This document shows positions 10,135 through 19,410 of a stretch of DNA of 23,421 bases, one piece after another. The first letter of the stretch is position 1. The number at the start of each line of letters is the position of its first letter. The stretch is from Cyclostephanos tholiformis (Eukaryota; Bacillariophyta; Thalassiosirophyceae; Thalassiosirales; Thalassiosiraceae), in contig JALLPB010000499.1 in assembly GCA_036939975.1 (NCBI GenBank), positions 1 through 23,421 of the forward strand, read 5' to 3'. The notes under the pieces were generated by a model. The model saw only the letters and a program-made list of their open reading frames with translations. It had not been told where the DNA came from and searched no databases. Both the position numbers and the translations under genes were made by a program.

Positions 10135-10712
10135 TTCTAACCTTTATAGTGTCGGAGACAAGGGACTAAGCTGCTGTTTTCAAATGGCTATGTTGTTTGC
10201 TTTTTGTTGTTTTGTTATGAGATACTCAATGTACTGAATGTTCGTGTCATCTTGCTGTTCCTTGATCTTGATCAATTTAGGTAGATGATATCTTGATCTT
10301 GCAGTAGGAATCCCAAACTGACCCTATGGCAGAAGGAGGCGGATTTGGGGCCACCGCTGAGACGTATGCCGCTCCTCGCGGATAAGCTCTCCTTGTTTGA
10401 TGACACGAACAAGATGATGGCATGACGTTGCCACTCGCGCATGAATAAGCTGTGGTCTTGCTCGATCGGATGATGGAGACTTAAAATACTTCCCCAAAAA
10501 AGAAAAAAGGAAAAGGCGGGGCCGACCGTCTGGCAGCCGGCCAGCAGCGTCAATGTTACCCTCCATCACCATGGCCGGGCGGGGAGCCGATGCTCCAAAA
10601 GACCAACCATAACGCCCACTAATCCCTCATAATTAGGCTGATATCTACTCACCAAGATGCTGTTGATGTAGGGGCCATTTTTCTCCTGGATACCTTCACT
10701 AACCGTCGTCGA
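10135..10712. promoter_or_regulatory. Divergent promoter region between GH45 and methyltransferase-like genes
   Basis: The two genes point away from each other here. The right half is occupied by the inverted-repeat arm at 10517-10685, which ends only about 28 bases before the methyltransferase-like start codon, so part of that gene's leader is likely repeat-derived. Open frames at 10272-10572 on the minus strand have no recognisable product. Confidence 0.45.
10517..10685 (-). repeat. Right arm of a long inverted repeat
   Basis: This is the reverse-complement partner of 6829-6984, with conserved blocks at both ends and in the middle. Together the arms enclose about 3.5 kb containing the secreted-protein gene and the GH45 gene. 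No flanking target-site duplication was evident by eye. Confidence 0.8.
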
Positions 10713-12093
10713 ATGATGGACGATGGGAACGCAGCGCGATATCCGACATTGCGCTGCATCGTCATCGACCGTGAAAAAACGTCGCTCCCCCCCCCGCCCC
10801 CCCCATCGACCGTCGGCGCCACGATACCGCACAATGAGAACAGCACCCGCGCATACGCCAAGAGATTCCGCGTCTTCGCCTTTCGTGAATTCCTACTTCG
10901 CACCTACTTCCGCCCGTCGTCGTTGTCGTCTTCCGGCGGCGGGAACGACGGCGCCGCCGTCGTCCTTGACGTGGCCGGCGGAAACGGCCACCTCTCGTGG
11001 ATACTTCGCAACGCCGACGGCATTAACTCCATCGTGGTCGACCCCGTTAGGCCGAAACACGATCGCTTGATCAAGTCGATGAATTTCCTCATCGATCATC
11101 CCGACGAGGCGGCGTTGCGCTCCGTCGAGGGATTGCCCACTCATCAGCCGCTCGCGAGGTTGATGCCAAGCCTCATCGAAAATTGCGAACGGCGCGATGA
11201 TCGTGGCCGTCCTATAATGACCTCTCCGTCATACATGAGAATACGCGTCGATTCCAAATTGGTGGCGATGCTACGCAAGGTCATCGTCGATGGTCCGTCA
11301 TCGGGAGGAGACGACGCGTTGCGATCGTGGGATGCGTATTGGTACAACGAATCAGTCAACTCCGCGAACGTTCCAGAAGAGGATGGCAAAAGCTTCGCTT
11401 TATCAGACGATTCGCAAATAGGCGACTCGCGGCGGGCCCTGGAGGTGTTTCGATCGGTGGACTTGATCGTTGGCTTTCACCCGTGAGTGTGCGCCGCGGG
11501 ATTACGAATCGATATGCCATATCGACCGCCTTTTGTATTCATCGACAAACCCTTTTTTTATTTTTACTTTTCAGAGATCAGGCGACCGAGGCCATCATTG
11601 ATATGGCCCTGCTGCTGAGGGTGCCATTCGCCGTGGTGGTGAGTAACATGTGACATTGCGTCGATAATTAGTTGACGACTTTAGTTTCGATTCATCCAAA
11701 CGACGATGGGCAAGCTAATATTGATAATATCCACGTTTATCCAGCCCTGCTGTGTCTTTCCGAGCGAATTTCCAGAGAGGACGCTGGGCGGGAAGAGGGT
11801 GAGGATATATAGCGAGCTCGTGGAATACCTCCGTACGAAGCACGACGGGATACGAACGACGACTCTTCCGTTCATTGCTACCGAGTTTGCGAGAAAATTG
11901 GTGATGTACATGCTAATGGAGGACTTTAAGTAAGCATATATTTCGTGATGATGGTATCGGAAGATTTTCCCACTTGTCAATGCCATGTGCCGACGAGCTG
12001 TGCAGATTGAAAATGTCGCAAGTTAAATATTATCAACTACCTCCAGATCAGGAAGCGAAACTAACGCTTGGTAGAATCGCATTTTACTCGTAA
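10713..12093 (+). CDS. SAM-dependent methyltransferase-like protein
   Basis: Four exons: 10713-11482, 11575-11638, 11745-11929 and 12006-12093, giving 368 residues. VVLDVAGGNGHLSWIL at about 83-98 is a classic SAM-binding motif I, and SIVVDPVRPK follows as a likely acidic motif II. Later come VDLIVGFHPDQATEAIIDMA and, across the intron 2 junction, PFAVVPCCVFPSEFP. A Cys-Cys motif after a hydrophobic strand resembles methyltransferases of the METTL25/TRM13 kind, but the substrate cannot be assigned. The last junction is notable: reading through the donor at 11930 gives an immediate TAA (AAG TAA), whereas splicing adds 30 residues from 12006 (KLKMSQVKYYQ, ending FYS). I favour splicing because GTAAGC and GTGCAG sites flank a 76-base intron and the new frame is open. 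No in-frame ATG lies upstream before a stop at 10620, supporting this start. Confidence 0.78.
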
Positions 12094-12365
12094 TTCTGAA
12101 AACAGTATCATCGTTTCCAAGAGAACATTTACCGACTATTAAAACATCTACATGTTTAGCTGCAGAGCAATACATTTACCACTGGATATTATTCTTATTC
12201 TTATGCACATAGTAAGCAAAGGGGGCTGCCAACCATCATGGCTGCTTCATTCAATTGTGATTTGTATTGGTGATAATAATTCTAAGATGTTATGGTCGAA
12301 AACTAAGCTATTTCCCCTCTAGCAGCATGAGATCTATCAGCTAATTAGCAATCAGGCAACATATA
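12094..12365. other. Spacer between convergent methyltransferase-like and ankyrin genes
   Basis: 272 bases, AT-rich, presumably containing both 3' ends. No gene and no clear structured element seen. Confidence 0.5.
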
Positions 12366-15332
12366 TTAAAGCTCGTTCCTACTCTCGTCCCTCTTCCTCT
12401 CGGCCTTCTCTTCCCTCTCTAACAACTCCCCATCGGCGTTCGGCTGGAAATCGAAGTCCTTCGCCACGTGTCCTTCCTTATCTTTGAGCGCGGTGTTGGC
12501 CCCCGCCTTCAGGAGGAGGTCTACCAGCGTAGTGTGGTTCTTCAGCGCCTCTTGTATGAGTGGACCAGTCCCCCCGTCGTCGATTACTTCCTGCTTCGTC
12601 GTGTCCGCGGCGACGTCGCCGTCGCCCTTCGTTGCGTCGCCCGCACCAATCGAGGCGCCGGAAGAGGACTTTTCCAATTTGGCATCGCTTACGAATTGGC
12701 TATACCGTTCCCACAGCGTCTCCACCTGATTCTTCCCGTTGTACGCGAACATCAACGCCGTGTGTCCGTCGATGTTTTGGGAATTCACGTCGATACCTTC
12801 AGTAACGATGAGCAACTGGACGACTTCCAGGTGACCCCTCGCGGCAGCGGCCATCAAACTATTGGTCCCCTCCTTGTCCTTGGCATTAATGTCGGCCCCG
12901 CCCGTGGAGAGCAGCATCTTCACGATGGAAACGTGACCCTCGGAAGACGCGGCTAAGAGGGGAGTAACGCCTTCATCGCTCGCGTAATCGACCCAACCCT
13001 CCTCCCCCGCCTTCGGGGACGACGCGTGCCTATTCAAAAGCGCCTCGGTGACGTTGGACAGTCCGCGATGGGCGGCCTGTAGCAATGTGGTCACCTTGTG
13101 ATCGTCGCTGTAGTATATGTCCGCGCCGTGCTCGATGAGAAGGAGCGAGAAGTCGGCATTCTCGACAATTATCGAGTCCATCAGCAGATTGTGCGACACG
13201 CCCTCCTCGTCGACGTACGGTGTGTTCGGGTCGGCCCCCGCCCTAATGAGCGCGGATGCGACCTCGCCGTAATTCCCCTTGACCGCGAGCAACAGAGGCG
13301 TCCTATCCTCCTCGTCAAGGACCGTGACGTCCGCGCCCGCGGCTATCAGGAGGTTGACGCACTCGAGATGACCCTCCTCGGCCGCGACGTGCACTCCCGT
13401 GACGCCGTCCACGTGCGGGTCCTCGTTCGGGTCGACGGTACCCTCCTCGATCATCTTCGCTAGCTTCTCGAGGTACTCCGGCGTGGCAACGGCGATGGCG
13501 TTTACGTCGGCGCCCTCGTCGATCATGAGCTTGGTGCACTTGGGATGTCCTCCCGCCGCCGCGAACATGACCGCCGTCCCCCCGGAATGGGACGGGAGGT
13601 TGATATGCGCGATCAGCTCCTCCTTGCTCATGACCTTACGTAGCGATTCGAGCAATGCGACGGTGCCGTTGTAATCCCCCTTGCTCGTCACCGCGTGTAG
13701 GGGCGTAACGCCGTCGAGGTCGATTAGGTCAGGCTTCGCCCCCCTCTCGAGTAGGAATCTCATCGCCTCTCCCGCCCCACCCGTCGCTGCCTCCAACAAT
13801 GCCGATCCGCCGTTCGAGTGTAGCTCGTTAACGTCGACCTTGCCTATATCGAGCAATAGCCTCATGGCGTCGACGTGACCGCTCGCCGCGGCGTACATCA
13901 ACGGTGTGACGTGCGTCTCGTGCATGGCGTTGACGTCCGCGCCTCCCTCCTTCAGGAGGTACTCGATCGCGCCAGCGTGACCGTGGGCGGAAGCGATGAT
14001 GAGGGCCGTGAATCCCGATTTGGACACGAGGTCCACGTACTTCCTCTTCTCGTTCCCCCCCCCGTCGTCGTCGTCCCCGTCGTCCGTTTTCGTCGATGCC
14101 GACGCCGACTTGCTGGTCGCGAGCAATTTCAATACCGCCACGGTGCCGTTCTCGGCGGCGTTCATCAACGGCGTGACGCCCTCGCCGTCGGCAAATCGCG
14201 CGTCGGCCCCGTTCTCGAGCAGTAGCCTCACCGCCTCGGCGTGTCCGCCCACCGATGCGGTCATTAGGGCGGATATGCCGTCGGATCGAACGTTATTCGC
14301 GTCCGCGTGCTTCCTGAGGAGCGACCTCATGACGTCGACGCGACCCTCCCCGGACGCGAGCCACAATGCCGTAACGCCGCTGTTCGCGGGCGCGTCGACC
14401 TCGGCGCCCTCCTTCAACAATAGGTCGACGACCTTGACGTGTCCCATGATGCTCGCCTCCATGAGCGCCGTGATCCCATCCTTGTCCTTGGCGTTGACGT
14501 CCGCGCCCTCTTTCAGCAATAGCCTGACGACGTCGACGTGTCCGCCGCTCGATGCGGGTATCAGGGGCGTGAGCTCGTCCCAATCGCGCACGTTGACGTC
14601 GATCTTCTCCTCCCTCAGCAGCCGTTGGACCAATTTCTTGTCCCCGTCCGATGCCGCACCGATTAGACGCGCACCCGGCGAGCCCATGGCCTCGATGTCC
14701 GAATTGCTAGCGAATTGCAACTGGAGCGGCGTGTACGGATGCTCCGTCGAGTCGCACGGCGCCAGCATCGCGCGCTTCGTGCCTCGAGGTCGAACGAGGC
14801 ACAATTGTCCTCCGCCTCCGCCCCCCCCCCCTCCCCCTCCCGCGCCCGAGTTGGATTCGGTCAACACGTATCCGGTGGCGGAATCGCCGTGTATGTTCCA
14901 CGCCTTCGCTCCGCAGTGGGTGCACTTGGCGAGCCTTACGTCGACGGATGAGGACGCACCGTCGACGACGTCGCATCCCCCCTTCGAGAGGCAGGTGCCG
15001 TCCGGATCGATATCGGCATCGTCGAGCGGTCGCTTGTGTATGCGATAGGATCCAGGAGACCCAACGACGAAGAAGAGCGTGTCGACGGAACAGCGACGGA
15101 AGTCCTCCCCGGCGAGGCATAGCGAGTCCGACGGGTCCTGGAGGAAGAAGGGCGGAGGACCCTGGGCCTTTGCCACGCCTCCTCCTCCTCCTCCTCCTCC
15201 ACCACCACCACCGTCGCCCTGTTTCTTGGCATCGGCCCTGTCGGATGCGGCGTCGGCGACGAACGGGACGGTCGCGATGGCCGCGATGACGACGAGACCG
15301 ATGGCGATGACGATGCGAAATGTGGGGGGCAT
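12366..15332 (-). CDS. ER-type ankyrin-repeat protein with N-terminal beta-trefoil-like region
   Basis: Intronless, 988 residues. Residues 1-28 form a clear signal peptide (RIVIAIGLVVIAAIATVPFVADA). A 12-Gly run follows. Residues about 60-205 contain two similar Cys-paired units (SLCLAGEDFRRCS and LCLVR...MLAPCD) with aromatic and Gly positions typical of a beta-trefoil (ricin-B-like) fold; this is a fold guess, not a proven match. From about 216 to 960 there are roughly 19 ankyrin repeats of about 33 residues (for example DGVTPLHAV, GHVDVVRLLLKEGADVNAKD), some with acidic or Gly insertions near the sixth repeat. The protein ends RNEL, which fits the ER-retrieval pattern [KRHQSA][DENQ]EL. Signal peptide plus RNEL predicts residence in the ER lumen, unusual because most ankyrin proteins are cytosolic or nuclear. 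The function is probably protein binding, with an unknown partner. It diverges from the Cys-rich gene to its right. Confidence 0.9.
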   Translation of the reverse strand: MPPTFRIVIAIGLVVIAAIATVPFVADAASDRADAKKQGDGGGGGGGGGGGGVAKAQGPPPFFLQDPSDSLCLAGEDFRRCSVDTLFFVVGSPGSYRIHKRPLDDADIDPDGTCLSKGGCDVVDGASSSVDVRLAKCTHCGAKAWNIHGDSATGYVLTESNSGAGGGGGGGGGGGQLCLVRPRGTKRAMLAPCDSTEHPYTPLQLQFASNSDIEAMGSPGARLIGAASDGDKKLVQRLLREEKIDVNVRDWDELTPLIPASSGGHVDVVRLLLKEGADVNAKDKDGITALMEASIMGHVKVVDLLLKEGAEVDAPANSGVTALWLASGEGRVDVMRSLLRKHADANNVRSDGISALMTASVGGHAEAVRLLLENGADARFADGEGVTPLMNAAENGTVAVLKLLATSKSASASTKTDDGDDDDGGGNEKRKYVDLVSKSGFTALIIASAHGHAGAIEYLLKEGGADVNAMHETHVTPLMYAAASGHVDAMRLLLDIGKVDVNELHSNGGSALLEAATGGAGEAMRFLLERGAKPDLIDLDGVTPLHAVTSKGDYNGTVALLESLRKVMSKEELIAHINLPSHSGGTAVMFAAAGGHPKCTKLMIDEGADVNAIAVATPEYLEKLAKMIEEGTVDPNEDPHVDGVTGVHVAAEEGHLECVNLLIAAGADVTVLDEEDRTPLLLAVKGNYGEVASALIRAGADPNTPYVDEEGVSHNLLMDSIIVENADFSLLLIEHGADIYYSDDHKVTTLLQAAHRGLSNVTEALLNRHASSPKAGEEGWVDYASDEGVTPLLAASSEGHVSIVKMLLSTGGADINAKDKEGTNSLMAAAARGHLEVVQLLIVTEGIDVNSQNIDGHTALMFAYNGKNQVETLWERYSQFVSDAKLEKSSSGASIGAGDATKGDGDVAADTTKQEVIDDGGTGPLIQEALKNHTTLVDLLLKAGANTALKDKEGHVAKDFDFQPNADGELLEREEKAERKRDESRNEL

Positions 15333-16036
15333 CCTCCTAATTGTGGTGCATAAAATATAATTAATATCACCTGCCTCGAAACGGACGTGCTGTGTTGCTG
15401 TGCCGATGATGGTACTACTGTCTCTCTAGAGTTTGACAACAACGCCACAATCAGTGTGTGAAAATTATAATATTTGGATGGTGTGGGGCAGCAGGATATG
15501 ATGTTTTGAAGTGAAGGAGAGAAGGAGAAAACCACTCGACTTCACAACATCGATCCCCTCGGTTTGTGTGTAGGTGTGTGTATTGTGTTTGTATCGTAAA
15601 ATAATACCATCATCACAATCACAACATCTCTGTTTTGTGATGGGATTGACTCACCTCCACGTGTTCGGCCTATATCGTTCGACGGAGTGTATCCGGTATC
15701 ACGTGAATTTGGCGGGCCAAATTTAATTTTAGCCCCCGCCCCGCCCCCCGCCCGCCGGCCCTACCTACCCTCCGAACCCATAATTATTATTCTGTGTGTA
15801 ATATAGTTATTATTATCTTTCTACCTCTATGATGTAGTCGACCTTCACACCATAACAGAAAGCGCGCATCCTTTTCATCCCCCACACATACTATATTTCA
15901 CCTCTGGTCATCGTCGTCGTCCTCATCCTCCTCTTTCTCGCGCCCGAGGTCAGCGGCGGCGGAAGCGTCCCCTCTCCGCCGGGACCGAGGGGGGTATAGG
16001 ACGGGGGGGGGGGGGGAGGGGGGGGGAGATGAGACG
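15333..16036. promoter_or_regulatory. Divergent promoter: two CACGTG boxes and an E2F-like palindrome
   Basis: CACGTG occurs at 15658-15663 and 15700-15705, the second inside the palindrome TCACGTGA. Immediately after it, 15706-15723 reads AATTTGG, CGGG, CCAAATT; it contains TTTGGCGGG, close to the E2F/DP site. CACGTG is a common bZIP/bHLH site. GT-rich and AT-rich tracts flank these. The stretch lies between the ankyrin gene (-) and the Cys-rich gene (+) and may serve both. Long G runs at 16003-16026 lie just before the annotated start of the Cys-rich gene. Confidence 0.5.
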
Positions 16037-17978
16037 ATGACGGACGCGGGATGCATCGAGCTAAACTTTCGTGCCGCGGCCCTGCAGGGGGGGGAAGCTT
16101 GCATGCTCCTTAGCGTCATCGTTAGGACGAGAGACGTATTCGCGGGCGATATTTCGGACGTATATTCGTCCTGTGACACGCTCGCTTATGATGACGATAA
16201 TCGAACCACCATCCTCGATTGCGTAAATGACGTCATCGACGTTGTCGATGAGATGACGAGTATCGGATGCGCCGTAACGGGAGGGTGAGAGAGGACCGTG
16301 TGAGGATCTATATATTACACGTGTGCGCGCGAGGGAGAGAGACCGTCGTTCGTGGTTTGTTTTTTTTTTTATTTCGCCATTTTTTACGTAGTATCTTATG
16401 GGTCATCCCCCTCGTTTTCTAATTAAAAAATGTTTCTCCCCCCGCACCCCTCTCGAATATCTCTCCCATATTTTCCTCTTTTTTCAGTGCCATCGTGGCC
16501 GATTTCATACACGCGGTATACGTCGACCGGGTGGGATTCTCGTTGCTATCGAATATGGCGTGCAACATGGAGGGCGAATGCTATCTTTCGATACGTTACG
16601 GTGCGAATTATTGCACGGGCATCAATCCGCCGACGTCGTCGTCGTCGTCGTGGGATGGAAATTGCATGATGACGAATACGACGTGCGAATGCATGTTGGA
16701 TTTTTTCCCCGTTTTGGAAAACTTGTCCGATTACGTTGGGGAAGCATACGTCGAGATGGGGGATGGGGGGGACATCGTCAACAAAACTCGCGATGCGATG
16801 AATCAGTGCATGTGAGTTCTAATCCAACCATACACGTGGTTTGAACGATTTATATTTGGCATACATTTTCAACATGGTACGTCATCCCTTCTCAACCGTG
16901 ATCTCGTTTCCTTCTTTGGGGCAGGTGCGATGCCTTCACATCGCGTGCGTCGACGCTGGAATATGATCCATCGTGCGCCCTCGCATTCGCCATCGTCGAA
17001 CGCGGTGACATCCTCGCCGCCGACAACACGTCGCTCGTCGAAACTTGCTATTCCGACAGCGGTTTTAACTGCGTGGAGATGGCCTTGGAGGTTGCTCTAG
17101 GGATGGACGAGTATAATTGCGATATCGCGCTCGCGAACGTCACGTTTGCGAATATACTTCGCGATTCGAGCGACGATTTCGATGCCATTACGAGTTTCGC
17201 CTGCAGGGAGGGCTGCTATCCTGGCATGGTAACGTGCCAGAACAACTTATCGTCATGCGCGGAGTCTTTATCGTGTGATTGTGCGATGAATTTTCTGTCA
17301 GTTGTTTCGGATCTATCGCCTGCTCTTGTCACATCGTTGGATAAGCTCAATACCACCACGCTCGGTCAGATCAATGCCGCCGCGTGTTGTGATGACTTCA
17401 ACGGCCAAGCCGCCGACTTAATGAATGAGGGTTATTGCTCATTGCAGGAGGTAATTGTACGAGAAGGATCTATATTCGCCGGCAACGCTACCCAAATTCG
17501 ATCATCCTGTCCTGAACGCTCTTCGTGCGTCGGAAATGTCACCGAGACGCTCGCTCGGATGAGCGACATGGGCTGCGACATAAGGCAAAAATCGGACGAC
17601 GCCGCGAAATTTTTGTTTTACTTGAACAACAGCAGTGACATCGGAGCGATCATGAATTTCGTTTGTGGAGTAGGTGGTGACTGTTATGACGCAGTCGGAG
17701 ATGTTGTCGAGACCTGCTCCCGGGATCCAACAGAAGAATGTACGAAATTGGCCCCGCAAGACTGCTTTCGGTCCTTTCTCGTCATGGTCAACAGTATGTC
17801 GGACGAAGGAGGCGATGTCTTCTTTGGATTTGACTCGTCAAAAAGCTTTCATTCCTTCATCGATACGGTCAACAGTATTCCAGTGGATGAAATCTCCTAC
17901 GCACCACGACATTGGTTTCATGCATCCACAGCTGTTATCGTATGCATTAGTATTATGCGCCATATGTTCTTATTTTAG
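16037..17978 (+). CDS. Cys-rich secreted or surface protein with three tandem repeats; N-terminus uncertain
   Basis: Exons 16037-16284, 16488-16811 and 16925-17978 join in phase to give 541 residues; introns are GT-AG. No known family recognised. Three homologous units of about 150-185 residues are visible, starting at C22 (CMLLSVIVRTRDVFAGD), C208 (CALAFAIVERGDILAADN) and C362 (CSLQEVIVREGSIFAGN). Each then has a Cys-bounded helix-like stretch, a Cys-rich loop (MACNMEGECY, FACREGCYPG, FVCGVGGDCY) and a CxC or DCF segment leading to a hydrophobic FL-VV--LS stretch. Many NxT/S sites fit secretion. The last 19 residues are hydrophobic (STAVIVCISIM), consistent with a membrane or GPI tail. The first ATG lacks a signal peptide although the protein looks extracellular, and repeat similarity already begins at GCIELNF, so an upstream exon or start is probably missing. 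Confidence 0.75.
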
Positions 17979-18745
17979 GTTGAAGATTATGATTCAATGA
18001 CTTCGCCCTCCTAAGCCGAAGTCATACTGATGTCTGGTTTTGCACGCGAAGAAAAAAGATAGGGAGATGATAATAAATTCCATAGGCAATTTCCGACCCG
18101 AGAATCATGTCCTACGGTTGAGATCCTTCGCAAGACGACTCGTTTTCCACGATAGGGCCAAGAGGGAGGTTGGTGTCACAATCGTCCTGATCGGGAGCTG
18201 TAGGGGTGCGGGTGAAATTCAGACGGTCGATTAGCTTTGGGAGCTCGCAAGGACATTCGACGTGGAGGATCACGTGAAAGATACCCTGGGAAGGGCGAGC
18301 GTGGGACACGGAACGCTGTCAGCTGATGCCACTGCTGAAAGATATGGTGGTGGTGATGAGGTCGTCCCTCCTGGGAAGGCCAAGAGTCCACCGGCTCGTG
18401 TAACGTAATACGTCAGTATGTCACTCCCCCCCCCTCGGTCAGACCTTTGTGCACATCGTGAAGTTGTCCCTCGGCGGCGAATGGGACAGAGTATCGCACT
18501 TAGACGAGCTTGCTTGGCACGTTGAGTACCGAACGTGGGTTGCTTGACAGGTTTCGAGTGTCGTTTGCGGACGTGAAGACGATGGCCCTTGACAAAAATA
18601 CCATCACTCGCATTCGCCTGAACTTCGGCCCATGCCTTTCAAGAATGTCATTGGCGGGAGGCATTTCAACGTTGGGGAGAACGAGGGAGAATGGCCTTAA
18701 TGAAGCAAATAAGTCGCACCAGCGGCCAGCTTTGACGTCCCATCG
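17979..18745. other. Gene-free stretch after the Cys-rich gene
   Basis: Several short frames on both strands (for example 18112-18309 and 18500-18889, both minus) have no recognisable domain. The right end abuts the possible copia LTR. It could be flanking or older mobile-element sequence, but nothing in it identifies an element. Confidence 0.4.
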
Positions 18746-19001
18746 TGTTGATGCTAACGCTAAAATTCTTCCATCGCGTAGCCAGAATGACGTTGTATTC
18801 TGAGCTAGTTTGTCTATCTCTAGAGTGTCTCTCTTATTGACCCCAAGATCCAGCGCATCGATTTCCACGGTGATTAAACTCAGATACACACGTAGGACTT
18901 GAGTCTTTATCGACTTCTTAGAATATCATGGTCTGACATATCTGTACCCGGATGGCTGGTACGTTGATACGTAATAGTACATTGTTCATCAACAATCAAC
19001 A
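18746..19001 (-). repeat. Possible 3' LTR of the decayed copia element
   Basis: On the minus strand, the purine-rich GCGGGAGTG at about 19002-19010 is followed by TGTTGAT, the expected polypurine tract and LTR start of Ty1/copia elements. At 18746-18752 the sequence reads ATCAACA on the same strand, the exact inverted complement, giving a 256-base candidate bounded by TG...CA. The matching 5' LTR was not found in the window, so this call is tentative. Confidence 0.45.
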
Positions 19002-19002
19002 C

Positions 19003-19410
19003 ACTCCCGCGGCGAAGCAACAGTGTTTACTTGTTGATTCGTCGTATGGCTCAATATTTCTTTTCGTTCGTCTTTTTTACATTCAGAGTCGTCATCGTAC
19101 TAAACCGCACAATTCTGTAAAAAAGCACACATTTGTTTGAACTGTTGTCCTTGCAAAGGTTTTGTCAAGATATCGGACCACATTTACTTGGTTTGACAAA
19201 ACCTTAGATTTATTCCTTCTCCTTCTTAGTAATCTTTGATAAGACAATATTTTGCCTTTATGTATTTTGTTCTTTATGAGGAACCTCCCGTTCTTCTCTA
19301 GGGAGAGTGCACTCATGTTATCTTGATAGATCACACATTTGTCTGTATTATATTATATCCTTTGCATTCCTTGAAATAACACATCCATACCACATCACTA
19401 AGCTTATTCC
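19003..19410 (-). mobile_element. Decayed Ty1/copia retrotransposon, RNase H end of pol
   Basis: Reading the minus strand across frameshifts and stops, the order is LSDVVWMCYF, KGYNIIQTNV, VIYQDNMSALSLEKNGR, RTKYIKAKYCLIKD, then MWSDILTKPLQGQQFKQM, and finally ASPRECVDC-stop. This is the conserved end of a copia-type polyprotein: the RNase H core IYQDN.SA..LEKNG, the KHI.RY..IKD segment and the TKPLQG block. At least three frame changes and several stops show it is dead. The reverse transcriptase, integrase and gag regions are not visible to the right, so the element is truncated. Copia elements are abundant in diatom genomes. Confidence 0.85.

Noticed and set aside
13996..15048. 350-codon open frame on the plus strand
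   Set aside because: It lies fully antisense to the ankyrin gene; its Ser/Pro/Ala composition is the mirror of GC-rich ankyrin codons, and it has no recognisable domain.
18500..18889. 129-codon frame on the minus strand
   Set aside because: Overlaps the candidate LTR boundary and matches no part of a copia polyprotein or any other family I know; probably chance.
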